The notes under the pieces were generated by a model, which was given only the letters and a program-made list of their open reading frames with translations, was not told where the DNA came from and did not search any database. From Modestobacter marinus (GTDB taxonomy: Bacteria > Actinomycetota > Actinomycetes > Mycobacteriales > Geodermatophilaceae), in the NCBI RefSeq assembly GCF_019799945.1, contig NZ_JABGCH010000014.1, forward strand, positions 1 through 64,000: DNA of 64,000 bases, written 5' to 3'. Each line of letters opens with the position of its first letter. Position 1 is the stretch's first letter. The position numbers and the translations under genes were made by a program. Shown here piece after piece: positions 30,417 to 39,403 of this stretch.

Positions 30417-31246
30417 GGGGCATCGGTCCCGGTCGCCGCCGGCCGCTCCGGGTCGGCCGACCACTGCGACCAGGAGCCCGGCCACAGCGCCGCGTCGATG
30501 CCCACCTCGGCGAGGGCCGCCACCTCGTGGGCGGCGGTGACCCCGGAGCCGCAGTACACCCCGACCGTCGTCCCTGGCCGCACCCCGAGCTGGGCGAACC
30601 GCTCGGCGAGTACAGCGACGGGAAGGAAGCGGCCGTCCGGACCCACGTTGCCGGCCGTCGGTGCGCTCAGCGCACCAGGCACGTGCCCCGGCCGCGGGTC
30701 GACCGGCTCGACCTCGCCGCGGTACCGCTCGGCGGCCCGGGCATCGAGCAGCACGCCACCGCCGCCGGGCAGCGCGGCGGCCTCCTCGATCGACAGCGTC
30801 GGCAGGCACCCGCCGGTCAGCGTGACGTCCCCCGGCTCGGGGACGACCTCGCCGCGCTCGACCGGCCCGCCCGCCGCCGTCCACGCCGCGAGCCCGCCGT
30901 CCAGGATGGTCACGTCGGCCAGCCCGCCCCAGCGCAGCAGCCACCAGGCGCGGGCGGCGGCCAGCCCAGGCCCTGCGTCGTACACGACGACCCGGGAGCC
31001 GTTCGAGACACCCCACGGACGCGCCGCTGCTTGCAGTGACTGCACCGACGGGAGCGGGTGCCGGCCCTCGGCCGCCGACCCCGGCGCGGCCAGCTCGGTC
31101 TCCAGGTCGACGTACACGGCGCCGGGCAGGTGCCCCTCGAGGTGCTGCTGCCGGCCGCGCGGGTCGCCGAGCGCCCAGCGGACGTCCAGCAGCACGGCCG
31201 CCGTCGGGTCGGCCAGCAGGTCGGCGACCCGGGTCAGCACGGTCAC
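30413..31246 (-). CDS. Sulfurtransferase with tandem rhodanese domains
   Basis: A 277-residue protein with an inactive-type N-terminal rhodanese domain (VLLDVRWALGDPRG, HLPGAVYVDLE) and an active C-terminal domain. In the latter the loop VYCGSGVTAAHE carries the persulfide-forming Cys. The spacing matches thiosulfate/3-mercaptopyruvate sulfurtransferases (SseA). It transfers sulfane sulfur to cyanide or thiols in the cytoplasm. GTG 31246 overlaps the stop of the NTF2-like gene; both overlaps indicate a three-gene operon. Confidence 0.9.
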   Translation of the reverse strand: MTVLTRVADLLADPTAAVLLDVRWALGDPRGRQQHLEGHLPGAVYVDLETELAAPGSAAEGRHPLPSVQSLQAAARPWGVSNGSRVVVYDAGPGLAAARAWWLLRWGGLADVTILDGGLAAWTAAGGPVERGEVVPEPGDVTLTGGCLPTLSIEEAAALPGGGGVLLDARAAERYRGEVEPVDPRPGHVPGALSAPTAGNVGPDGRFLPVAVLAERFAQLGVRPGTTVGVYCGSGVTAAHEVAALAEVGIDAALWPGSWSQWSADPERPAATGTDAP

Positions 31247-31692
31247 CGGGCGGCCTCGAGCTCCGCGGTCAGCGCGGCCACCACGTCCGCCCGGCCGCCG
31301 TAGCGGGCGGGGGTGCTCTGCAGGACGGCGATCTTCCAGCGACTGTCGTCCACCGCGACGAGCGTGTGCACCGTGTGCAGGGCAGGCTCGAGTGCGTTCG
31401 TCCCGGGCGGGATCATGCCGGTGACGGCGTGCAGCACGGCGACGTCCTCGCTGAGCCGGCGGACCGAGCGGACGATGCCGACGAAAGTCGGTGTGGCGCG
31501 CTCGGTGAACAGCCGCCGCATGTCCGCGGCGATGGTCAGCCGGCCGCTGCGCAGGGTGCCGTCGAGGTCGATCATCTCGCCGTCGTCGGCGAACACCGAG
31601 GACACGGTGACCCCGCTGCGCTGGTTCCACCCGGCGATGAAGCGGGCGTACAGCGCCCGGATCTGGGTGTCCTGCGGATGGCCTGCGCTCAA
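31243..31692 (-). CDS. SgcJ/EcaC-type NTF2-like (SnoaL) protein
   Basis: A 149-residue alpha/beta cone protein. IRALYARFIAGWNQRSG, VFADDGEMIDLDGTLRSG and VAVLHAVTGMIPPG match SgcJ/EcaC-type members, often labelled 'oxidoreductase' without proven activity. The start appears to be TTG at 31692, with AGGAG six bases upstream. The family length and the strong ribosome site support this unusual start. It heads the operon with the sulfurtransferase and small membrane protein. Confidence 0.78.
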   Translation of the reverse strand: MSAGHPQDTQIRALYARFIAGWNQRSGVTVSSVFADDGEMIDLDGTLRSGRLTIAADMRRLFTERATPTFVGIVRSVRRLSEDVAVLHAVTGMIPPGTNALEPALHTVHTLVAVDDSRWKIAVLQSTPARYGGRADVVAALTAELEAAR

Positions 31693-31803
31693 CGACTGCT
31701 CCTGCCGGTGGTGCGGGTGGGACAGCAGTTCACGCTAGTGGCCCGCCAGTGCACGCTGCCCACCCCGCGCCGCGGGCCGGCCGAGGTCGGACCTGCCGGT
31801 CGG

Positions 31804-32082
31804 TCAGAAGGCGGCGACGTGCTCGGCCACGAACCCGGTGTCGCGCTTGGACACGTGCCAGACCCGGACGTCCTTGCCGCCGATGTGGTCCTTCTCGTGG
31901 AACCGGACCACCTCGCCGAGCGGAACGCCGTGGCCGCGGATCACCAGCAGGCCACCGGTCCCGTCGATGGTGAACTCCGCGTCCCCGAGGAACTGCTCCA
32001 GGGAGGACGAGCCCTCGATGGGCGGCACGGCAACGGCGTAGGGCTTGCCGGAGGCAACGATCGGACGGGGGTCAGCAGTCAT
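31804..32082 (-). CDS. Conserved hypothetical small protein
   Basis: A 92-residue soluble protein, predicted mainly beta (LVIRGHGVPLGEVVRFHEKDHIGGKDVRVWHVS region). No domain is recognised. ATG 32082 has AAAGG five bases upstream, and a longer GTG start two codons earlier is less well spaced. It is monocistronic between the NTF2-like operon and the ABC exporter. Confidence 0.55.
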   Translation of the reverse strand: MTADPRPIVASGKPYAVAVPPIEGSSSLEQFLGDAEFTIDGTGGLLVIRGHGVPLGEVVRFHEKDHIGGKDVRVWHVSKRDTGFVAEHVAAF

Positions 32083-32208
32083 GGGCACCTTTTCTCAGCG
32101 CGGTCCACCGGCGGCTGCCGGTACACCCGAAACTGTCATGGTACGAGTGCGGTAGACCACGGGACCCGCCGGTGCCGCGCAGGTTCGTGACCCAGATTTC
32201 AGGTCGGG

Positions 32209-34107
32209 TCACACCACGGCGGTCGAGCTGTGTGCGACCTCAGCGGGCGCGAACTGGGTCCGGTACAGGTCGGCGTAGTGACCGCCGGCGGCGAGCAACT
32301 CGTCGTGCGTGCCGCGCTCGACGATCCGGCCGTCGTCCACGACGAGGATCTGGTCGGCGCCGCGGATGGTCGACAGCCGGTGGGCGATCACCAGGGAGGT
32401 GCGGCCGGCCAGGGCGGCGTCCAGCGCGTGCTGCACCGCCACCTCCGACTCGCTGTCCAGGTGCGCGGTCGCCTCGTCGAGGATGACGATGCCCGGCGCC
32501 TTGAGCAGCACCCGGGCGATCGCCAGCCGCTGCTTCTCCCCGCCGGACATCCGGTACCCACGGTCGCCGACGACCGTGTCCAGCCCGTCGGGCAGCGCCG
32601 CGACCAGCGCGGCGATCCGGGCCCCGGTCAGTGCCGCCCACAGCTCGTCGTCCGTGGCCTCGGGCCGGGCGTAGCGCAGGTTCGCGCGGATGGTGTCGTG
32701 GAAGAGGTGCGCGTCCTGGGTGACGACGCCGATGGCGTCGCGCAGCGAGGCACTGGTGACCTGCCGGACGTCGACCCCACCGACCCGCACCGCTCCCCCG
32801 GTGACGTCGTAGAGCCGGGACACCAGGGCGGCCATCGTCGACTTGCCCGCCCCTGACGTCCCGACCAGCGCGATCAGCTCACCGGGCTCGGCCCGGAACG
32901 ACACGTCGTGCAGCACGTCCGTGCCGCTGTGCTGCTCGGGCACGGCGACGTCCTCGAGCGAGGCCAGCGACACGTCCGCGGGCGCCGGGTAGCGGAAGGA
33001 CACGTGGTCGAACTCGATCGACCGGTCGCCGGCCGGTACCGGGACGGCGTCGGGTGCCTCCGCGATCATCGGCGCCAGGTCGAGCACCTCGAACACCCGG
33101 TCGAAGCTGACCAGCGCGCTCATCACGTCGACCCGCACGTTGGCCAGCGCGGTCAGCGGGCCGTACAGCCGGGACAGCAGCAGGGCCAGCGCGACGACGT
33201 CGCCGGCCGACAGCGACCCGGTGAACGCCAGCGCCCCGCCCAGGCCGTAGACCAGCGCGGTGGCCAGCGCGGCGACCAGCGTGAGCGAGGTGAAGAAGAC
33301 CCGCCCGTACATCGCCGAGAGCACGCCGATGTCCCGGACCCGGGCGGCCCGGCCGCGGAAGGACTCCGCCTCGGCCTCCGGGCGCCCGAACAGCTTCACC
33401 AGCAGCGCCCCGGCCACGTTGAACCGCTCGGTCATCGTCGCGTTCATCGACGCGTTGAGGCCGTAGGACTCCCGGGTGATCTCCTGCAGCCGCTTGCCGA
33501 TCCGCTGCGCCGGCAGCACGAAGAGCGGCACCATGACGATCGACAGCAGGGTGATCTGCCAGGACAGGCTGAACATGACCCCGGCGGTGAGCACCAGCGC
33601 GATCACGTTGGAGACGACGCCGGACAGCGTCGAGGTGAACGCCCGCTGCGCGCCGATGACGTCGTTGTTCAGCCGGCTGACCAGCGCGCCGGTCTGGGTC
33701 CGGGTGAAGAAGGCGACCGGCATCCGCTGCACGTGCTCGAACACCCGGCTGCGCAGGTCGTAGATGACGCCCTCGCCGATCCGGGCGGAGTACCAGCGCT
33801 GGGCGAGCGAGGCGACCGCGTCGAGCAGGGCCAGGCCGGCGACGAACAGCGCGATCCGGACGACGTCCCCCGCCGAGCCGGTGAGCCCGGCGATGCGGTT
33901 GACGATGTCCCCGGCCAGCAGCGGCGTGACCACGCCGATCACCGAGGAGAACACGACCAGCGCGAGGAAGGCGATCAGTTCGCGACGGTAGGGCCCGGCG
34001 ATGCCGAGGATGCGCCGGACCGTCCCCTTCGGGATCTGCCGCGCGGTCACGGACGCGTCCTGGCGGAACGACCGCATCGCCGCCATGGAGGTCATCGGAG
34101 AGTCCAC
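32209..34107 (-). CDS. ABC exporter, fused permease and ATPase (ABCB/MsbA type)
   Basis: A 632-residue half-transporter. Six membrane helices (about residues 35-310) carry the FTRTQTGALVSRLNNDV coupling region. The ATPase has Walker A ALVGTSGAGKSTMAAL, signature RMSGGEKQRLAIARVLL, Walker B GIVILDEATAHLD and H-loop VIAHRLSTIRGAD. It works as a homodimer or with a partner, typically for lipids or drugs. GTG 34107 has GAGGAGG about five bases upstream. An ~25-residue insertion precedes the ATPase domain. It is likely monocistronic. Confidence 0.93.
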   Translation of the reverse strand: MDSPMTSMAAMRSFRQDASVTARQIPKGTVRRILGIAGPYRRELIAFLALVVFSSVIGVVTPLLAGDIVNRIAGLTGSAGDVVRIALFVAGLALLDAVASLAQRWYSARIGEGVIYDLRSRVFEHVQRMPVAFFTRTQTGALVSRLNNDVIGAQRAFTSTLSGVVSNVIALVLTAGVMFSLSWQITLLSIVMVPLFVLPAQRIGKRLQEITRESYGLNASMNATMTERFNVAGALLVKLFGRPEAEAESFRGRAARVRDIGVLSAMYGRVFFTSLTLVAALATALVYGLGGALAFTGSLSAGDVVALALLLSRLYGPLTALANVRVDVMSALVSFDRVFEVLDLAPMIAEAPDAVPVPAGDRSIEFDHVSFRYPAPADVSLASLEDVAVPEQHSGTDVLHDVSFRAEPGELIALVGTSGAGKSTMAALVSRLYDVTGGAVRVGGVDVRQVTSASLRDAIGVVTQDAHLFHDTIRANLRYARPEATDDELWAALTGARIAALVAALPDGLDTVVGDRGYRMSGGEKQRLAIARVLLKAPGIVILDEATAHLDSESEVAVQHALDAALAGRTSLVIAHRLSTIRGADQILVVDDGRIVERGTHDELLAAGGHYADLYRTQFAPAEVAHSSTAVV

Positions 34108-34192
34108 CGCGGCCTCCTCTCCCCTCCGCGCCGACCGGGTGACGGCACGATCCGAGTGTCGCGGTCAACACCGGCAGGACGGGGCCTGTTCC

Positions 34193-34966
34193 TCAGCGGC
34201 CGGCCGCGAGCGCCCCCAGCCGGCGGACCTGGGCGGCGCGCTCGGCGGCGTCCTGTGCCCCGGGGTCGTTGCGCACCGCGGACCGCAGCAGCGCGAGGGT
34301 CTCCCGGGCGGCGCCGGCGTCGGGCGCCAGCAGCGCCGCGACCAGGTCGGCGACAGCGCCGTCCAGCTGCTCCCGCGGGACGGCGACGTTCGCCAGCCCG
34401 CTGGCGACCGCCTCCCCGGCCCCGACGGCCCGGCCGGTCAGGCAGATCTCCAGGGCGCGGCTGTACCCGACCAGCTCCACCAGGGTGCTCGTCCCGGTGA
34501 GGTCGGGGACCAGGCCCAGCGTCGCCTCCGGCAACCGGAGCTGCAGGTCCGCGGCGACCACCCGGAGGTCGCAGGCGAGCGCGAGCTGCGCGCCGGCGCC
34601 GATGGCGTGGCCCTGGACGGCGGCCAGCGACACGATCCCCGGCGAGCGCAGCCAGCGGAACGCCGCCTGGTACCCGCGGATCCGCTCCTGGGCGACCTCC
34701 GCGGGCAGCGCCGCGAGCTCGCCGAGCCCACCGCCGGCCCGCCCGGCGAGGTCGAACATGCGGCGGTCCAGGCCGGCGGAGAAGGCCCGCCCCGCGCCGC
34801 GCACGACGACCACCCGCACGTCGTCGTCGAGGCCCTCACCGACCGACCGCAGCGCGGCCCAGGTGGCGGGGGTCTGCGCGTTGAGCTGGTCGGGCCGATC
34901 GAGGATGAGGGTGAGGACGGCGCCGTCCCGCGCCGTCCTCACCCACCCGGAGTCGGCCTCCGTCAC
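34193..34966 (-). CDS. Enoyl-CoA hydratase/isomerase family protein
   Basis: A 257-residue crotonase-fold protein. LTLILDRPDQLNAQTPATW, the oxyanion-hole region GAGRAFSAGLDRRMF, and AAVQGHAIGAGAQLALACDLRV with the trailing PEATLGLVPDLTGT are diagnostic. The second oxyanion glycine is present. Of the usual catalytic glutamates, only the PEATLGL one is at the expected site, so it may be an isomerase or thioesterase rather than a hydratase. GTG overlaps the stop of the HTH gene upstream. Confidence 0.88.
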   Translation of the reverse strand: MTEADSGWVRTARDGAVLTLILDRPDQLNAQTPATWAALRSVGEGLDDDVRVVVVRGAGRAFSAGLDRRMFDLAGRAGGGLGELAALPAEVAQERIRGYQAAFRWLRSPGIVSLAAVQGHAIGAGAQLALACDLRVVAADLQLRLPEATLGLVPDLTGTSTLVELVGYSRALEICLTGRAVGAGEAVASGLANVAVPREQLDGAVADLVAALLAPDAGAARETLALLRSAVRNDPGAQDAAERAAQVRRLGALAAGR

Positions 34967-35193
34967 GCAGTCTTCTTCGCGTTCCTGTTCGCACCGCCCC
35001 GGCCACGCAACGTCGCCCCCGACTCGGACAGGAGGCGGTGCACGAATCCGTAGGAGCGGTTGGTCGAGGTGGCGAGCGAGCGGATGCTCTCGCCGCCGTC
35101 GTACCGGTTGCGCAGCTCGTCAGCCAGCGACGACCGGTCGTCGCCGGTGATCCGCTTGCCCTTGCTCAAGTCCGTGGTGCTCGAGTCGGCCAT
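34963..35193 (-). CDS. Small conserved actinobacterial helix-turn-helix protein
   Basis: A 76-residue basic protein with a homeodomain-like helix-turn-helix: LADELRNRYDGGESIRSLA, TSTNRSYGFVHRLLSESG, followed by a Gly/Arg tail (LRGRGGANRNAKK). Close relatives are common as single-domain DNA-binding proteins in actinobacteria, of unclear role. ATG 35193 begins at homology. The stop overlaps the crotonase start (GTGA), so the regulator and the enzyme are co-translated. Confidence 0.8.
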   Translation of the reverse strand: MADSSTTDLSKGKRITGDDRSSLADELRNRYDGGESIRSLATSTNRSYGFVHRLLSESGATLRGRGGANRNAKKTA

Positions 35194-35372
35194 GACTCCC
35201 CTCCGTGTCAGGGGTGCCGTCGGCTCTGCACCGACGGTGCCCGCTGTTCCCCCGGCGCCGCGGTCCCAGTGACCTCGGCGTCCCACGACAGATGATCACC
35301 CAGGCGCACGGGGTCGGCCACTGCAAGCGGCCGATCACGGAACGGTGCGGTCGGGCCAGTGACCCGAGTGAC

Positions 35373-35430
35373 GGCCCTCCTGCAGGGTCCCGCCGCGAGC
35401 TCGCGAGCGGTGGGGAGGACGGGGCCCTTC
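35373..35430 (-). repeat. GAAGGACC stem-loop element, copy D
   Basis: On the minus strand GAAGGGCCCC (one base off the consensus) begins one base after the ABC-F stop. The core contains the perfect palindrome CGCGAGCTCGCG. The outer stem is weaker here (GGCCC with GGGCC). Confidence 0.75.
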
Positions 35431-35431
35431 A

Positions 35432-37033
35432 TCACGCGAGCGAGACCAGGTCGGCGAAGTCCTCGCTCCAGGTGTCCTCGGTGCCGTCGGGCAGCAGGAT
35501 CACCTTGTCCGGGTTCAGCGCCCGGACGGCGCCCTCGTCGTGGGTGACCAGCACGATCGCCCCGGCGTAGGTGCGCAGCGCCTCGAGGACCTGCTCCCGG
35601 CTCGCCGGGTCGAGGTTGTTGGTCGGCTCGTCGAGCAGCAGCACGTTCGCGCCGGAGACGACCAGCGTGGCCATCGCCAGCCGGGTGCGCTCACCACCGG
35701 AGAGCGTGCCCGCCCGCTGGTCGACCGCGTCCCCGGAGAAGAGGAAGGCGCCGAGGATGCGCCGCAGCTCGGTGTCGGTGGACTCCGGCGCCGCGGACCG
35801 CATCACCTCGAGCAGCGTGCGGTCCATGTCGATCGTCTCGTGCTCCTGGGCGTAGTAGCCGACCCGCAGCCCGTGCCCGGCGACGACCGCCCCGGTGTCC
35901 GGGGTCTCCGTGCCGGCGAGCATCCGCAGCAGGGTTGTCTTGCCCGCACCGTTGAGGCCGAGGACGACGACCCGGGTGCCCTTGTCGATCGCCAGGTCGA
36001 CGTCGGTGAAGATCTCCAGCGAGCCGTAGCTCTTGCTCAGCCCCTCGGCGGTGAGCGGCGTCCGGCCGCAGGGCGCCGGGGTCGGGAAGCGGAGCTTGGC
36101 TACCTTGTCCTGCACCCGGACCTCGGCCAGCCCGGCGGCCAGGCGGGCGGCGCGCTTGTCCATGCTCTGCGCGGCCCGGGCCTTCGTCGCCTTCGCGCGC
36201 ATCTTGTCCGCCTGGGCGGTGAGCGCGTCGATCTTCTTCTCCGCGTTGGCCCGCTCCGCCTTGCGTCGGCGCTCGTCGGTCTCCCGGGCCTGCAGGTAGC
36301 GCTTCCAGCCCAGGTTGTAGACGTCGACGGTGGCGCGGTTGGCGTCCAGGTGCCACACCTTGTTGACCACCGCGTCCAGCAGCTCGACGTCGTGGCTGAT
36401 CACGATCAGCCCGGCGCGGTGGCTGGCAAGGAACCCCTTGAGCCAGGTGATCGAGTCGGCGTCCAGGTGGTTGGTCGGCTCGTCGAGCAACAGCGTGTCG
36501 GCGTCGGAGAACAGGATCCGGGCCAGCTCCACGCGGCGGCGCTGACCGCCGGACAGGGTGCGCAGCGGCTGCTCCAGGATCCGGTCGGGCAGGCCCAGGT
36601 TCGTGCAGATGCGAGCCGCGTCGCTCTCCGCGGCGTACCCGCCGAGCGCGGCGAACTGGTCCTCGAGCCGGCCGTACCGGCGCACCGCGCGGTCCCGCTC
36701 GGCGTCGTCCGCCGGCTCGGCCATGGCGATCTGGGCCTTGGTCAGCTGGGCCTTGAGGACGTCGAGGCCCCGGCCGGACAGCACCCGGTCACTGGCGGTG
36801 ATGTCCAGGTCGCCGCTGCGCGGGTCCTGCGGCAGGTAGCCGAGCTCGCCGGTCACCTCGACCTTGCCCGCGTGCGGCGCGCGCTCGCCGGCGAGGGTGG
36901 TGAGGGTGGTGGTCTTGCCGGCGCCGTTGCGTCCGACCAGCCCGATGCGGTCACCGGATTGCACGCGCAGGTCGGCGTCGCTGATGAGGATGCGGGCGCC
37001 GGCGCGCAGCTCCAGGCCGGTCGTCGTGATCAC
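35432..37033 (-). CDS. ABC-F family ATPase (Ettl/Uup-type)
   Basis: A 533-residue protein with two ATPase cassettes and no membrane segment. Cassette 1: GRNGAGKTTTLTTL, LSGGQRRRVELARIL, LLLDEPTNHLDADS. Cassette 2: GLNGAGKTTLLRML, LSGGERTRLAMATLV, LLLDEPTNNLDPAS. The charged interdomain linker (about residues 245-300) matches the P-site tRNA interaction motif. Such proteins act on ribosomes, in translation or antibiotic resistance. GTG 37033 is fixed by a TACCCT box seven bases upstream (leaderless). The open frame extends far upstream but without homology. Confidence 0.92.
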   Translation of the reverse strand: MITTTGLELRAGARILISDADLRVQSGDRIGLVGRNGAGKTTTLTTLAGERAPHAGKVEVTGELGYLPQDPRSGDLDITASDRVLSGRGLDVLKAQLTKAQIAMAEPADDAERDRAVRRYGRLEDQFAALGGYAAESDAARICTNLGLPDRILEQPLRTLSGGQRRRVELARILFSDADTLLLDEPTNHLDADSITWLKGFLASHRAGLIVISHDVELLDAVVNKVWHLDANRATVDVYNLGWKRYLQARETDERRRKAERANAEKKIDALTAQADKMRAKATKARAAQSMDKRAARLAAGLAEVRVQDKVAKLRFPTPAPCGRTPLTAEGLSKSYGSLEIFTDVDLAIDKGTRVVVLGLNGAGKTTLLRMLAGTETPDTGAVVAGHGLRVGYYAQEHETIDMDRTLLEVMRSAAPESTDTELRRILGAFLFSGDAVDQRAGTLSGGERTRLAMATLVVSGANVLLLDEPTNNLDPASREQVLEALRTYAGAIVLVTHDEGAVRALNPDKVILLPDGTEDTWSEDFADLVSLA

Positions 37034-37040
37034 TGATCCC

Positions 37041-37046
37041 AGGGTA
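37041..37046 (-). promoter_or_regulatory. -10 box (TACCCT on the minus strand) of the ABC-F gene
   Basis: TACCCT, seven bases, GTG 37033; leaderless geometry. Confidence 0.5.
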
Positions 37047-37151
37047 GGCGCTCCGGGGCGATGTTCCGACCGGGTTTCCGGTGATGTGGACGGCACTGCC
37101 CGTCCGGGGCACACCCTGGGGAGAACCGGCCTCGCCCGGCCCCGCGCCCGC

Positions 37152-37157
37152 CAGGAT
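37152..37157 (+). promoter_or_regulatory. -10-like box (CAGGAT) of the zinc-ribbon membrane protein
   Basis: CAGGAT lies six bases before GTG 37164, with no ribosome site, giving a second leaderless start divergent from the ABC-F promoter. Confidence 0.35.
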
Positions 37158-37163
37158 GCGTCC

Positions 37164-39335
37164 GTGCTCCCGCGCCCGAGGCCACCCGGTCCGCCCTGCC
37201 CGGTCTGTCTCACGCCGGTGACCGGCGCGCCCGGGGTGGTCTGCCCGGTGTGCGGGCTGCCGGCCGCCGGGCAGGCCGCGACGGTCGTCGCCCGGATCGG
37301 CGCCACCCTGCACGAACTGGCCCGCGACCAGGACGCCCTGCTCGCCACGCTCCGGGCGGCCGCGCCGGGCGCAGCTCCCCTGACCGCGCCCGGCCCTCCC
37401 GCCGCGACTCCTCCGGCCGTCCCGGCCGACCGGGCCCCGCCGCAGGCGCGGCCGGTCTGGGCCCCACCGACGGCACCTCCGGTGGCAGCACCGCCGCCAC
37501 CGTGGACGCCGCCCGTCGCCGCACCCCCTCCCCGGTCGCACCGCCGCCGACTGAGCCCGCAGCAGGTGCTCCTCGGTCTGGGCGCCCTGTTGGTCGTGGC
37601 CGGCGCTCTGGCGTTCGTGGCGGTCGCCTGGACCCGGCTCGGCGTGACGTTCCAGGCGCTGGTGATGCTCGTGGTCACCGCCGCGGCCTGCGCGGCGTCC
37701 GCCTGGGCCGCGCGCCGGGGCCTGCGGGCCACCGAGGAGGCGCTGGTCGCCGCGGGCGCCGCACTGCTGGCGGTCGACCTGGGCGCCGCCCACGCCCTGG
37801 GACTGCTCGGTGCCGACGCCGTGCCGCTGCGGCTGTGGACCGCGCTGTCCTGTGCCGCCGTCGGCGCGGTCGCCGGTGCGCTGCACCGGGCCACCCGCTC
37901 CACCACGGCCTGGCCGCTGCTGGCTCTGCTGGCGGCCCAGCCGGTGGCGGCGCTGCTCCTCCCGCCGGACCTGCTCGGGAGCCCGGTGGGGGTCGCCGTC
38001 GTGCTCGGGGTCGCGGCCGCCGACCTGGCCGCCACCGCTGCGCTGCGCCCGGGCGTGGACCGGGTCGCGCAGGCGCTGGCCGCGGTGTGGGCGGCCGTCG
38101 GGGTGCTCGGTGGACTCGTCCTCGCCGCCGGCGACGACGCGGCCGAGTCGTGGGGGGCGAACGCCGTCCTGGTCGCCGCGGGGATCGCCGCGACCGTCCT
38201 CGGCCGGCAGCCCCGCCCCGTCCGCAGGCTGCCGTCGACCGGAGTCGTCGTCGCGACCGCGTCCGGCGTCGCCGGGCTCGCTCTCGCCGGGTCGCTGCGC
38301 ACGCTGGGCACCCCGGGGCCGGTGGTGGCCGGCGCGCTCGGCCTGGCCGCGCTCACCGGGGCCGCCGCCGTGCTGGCGCGCACGAGGACGACCGGGGCCG
38401 GGTTGCTGGCGGCCGGGACGGCACTCACCGCGACCGGCTGCCTGCTGCTGATCGACGCCGAGCGGTGGCGGCCGCTGGCCCTGCTCGCCCTGGCGGCGGC
38501 GGTACCCGCCGCGACGGCGGCGCTCCGGCTGCCGGCGGTGCGGGCACAGGCCACCGGGGCCGCCCTGCTCGCCCCCGCCGTCGCCGTCCTGCTGGCCCGG
38601 GGGGACCGCTGGCTGCCGGCGGTGTCCGCCGGCATGCTGCTGGCCCTGGTCGGCGCGGTCGGCTTCGCGGTGGGCGCGCTGCGGTCGGGACGGCCGGAGG
38701 AGGGGGCCGCGCCGGCCGCCGGTTCGCTCGCCGGGCTCGCGGCGGCGGCGACCAGCGGCGACGTCGGCGCCTGGGGTCAGGTGGGCCTGCAGCTCGCCGT
38801 CGTCGGGGCCGCCGCGGGCTGCTACGCGCTCGTCAGCGGCCGCCGGTGGGTCGGTGCGCTGGCGGTGGCCGATCTGATCGGCGCGAGCTGGGTCGCGATC
38901 GCCGGGGTCGGCGTGCAGACCCCGGAGGCGTACACGCTGCCCGCGGCGGCTGGCCTCCTGCTCGTCGCCGTCCCCCGGCTGCGGGCCGGTGCCCGGTCGT
39001 GGTCGGCGGAGGGGGCGGCGGTGGCTGTCGGGCTCCTGCCCTCGGCGTTCGTCGTGGTCGCGGAGCCCTCCGCCCTGCGCCTGGTGCTGGTCGTCGCCAC
39101 GGCCGCCGTCCTCACCGCCGGCGGCGCACTCCACCACCGGCAGGCGCCCTTCGTGCTCGGCGCCGCGGCGCTGGCTTTCGTCGTGGTGGGGCGGCTGGGC
39201 CCGTACGCGCCGCTGCTCCCCCGCTGGGTGGTCCTCGCCACGGCCGGGCTCCTGCTGCTCGTCGTGGGCGCGACCTACGAACGCCGCCGGCAGCAGGCCC
39301 GCGAGGCGGTCGCCTGGGTGGCCCAGATGAGCTGA
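37164..39335 (+). CDS. Large polytopic membrane protein with N-terminal zinc ribbon (SCO7613 C-terminal-like)
   Basis: A 723-residue protein. An N-terminal zinc ribbon (CPVC at about residue 13 and CPVCG about 16 residues later) is followed by a Pro/Ala-rich linker (about 60-125). Then ~20 hydrophobic segments run to the end. The membrane part matches the actinobacterial 'SCO7613 C-terminal domain' group, whose role is unknown. It begins RRLSPQQVLLGLGALLVV, repeated in similar form in the next gene. Signs of a transporter or envelope scaffold are only topological. It is divergent from ABC-F. Confidence 0.7.
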   Translation: MLPRPRPPGPPCPVCLTPVTGAPGVVCPVCGLPAAGQAATVVARIGATLHELARDQDALLATLRAAAPGAAPLTAPGPPAATPPAVPADRAPPQARPVWAPPTAPPVAAPPPPWTPPVAAPPPRSHRRRLSPQQVLLGLGALLVVAGALAFVAVAWTRLGVTFQALVMLVVTAAACAASAWAARRGLRATEEALVAAGAALLAVDLGAAHALGLLGADAVPLRLWTALSCAAVGAVAGALHRATRSTTAWPLLALLAAQPVAALLLPPDLLGSPVGVAVVLGVAAADLAATAALRPGVDRVAQALAAVWAAVGVLGGLVLAAGDDAAESWGANAVLVAAGIAATVLGRQPRPVRRLPSTGVVVATASGVAGLALAGSLRTLGTPGPVVAGALGLAALTGAAAVLARTRTTGAGLLAAGTALTATGCLLLIDAERWRPLALLALAAAVPAATAALRLPAVRAQATGAALLAPAVAVLLARGDRWLPAVSAGMLLALVGAVGFAVGALRSGRPEEGAAPAAGSLAGLAAAATSGDVGAWGQVGLQLAVVGAAAGCYALVSGRRWVGALAVADLIGASWVAIAGVGVQTPEAYTLPAAAGLLLVAVPRLRAGARSWSAEGAAVAVGLLPSAFVVVAEPSALRLVLVVATAAVLTAGGALHHRQAPFVLGAAALAFVVVGRLGPYAPLLPRWVVLATAGLLLLVVGATYERRRQQAREAVAWVAQMS

Positions 39336-39403
39336 GCCCGGCCGCCGGACCGGTCCCCCGCGCCGTAGCGTGAGCCGCAGCCGGCCGGACGAGGAGGTAC
39401 AGC

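Noticed and set aside
35432-38635. A 1,067-residue ABC-F protein with a long N-terminal extension
   Set aside because: The extra ~530 residues are antisense to the zinc-ribbon membrane protein gene and have no homology; a leaderless start at 37033 is clear.
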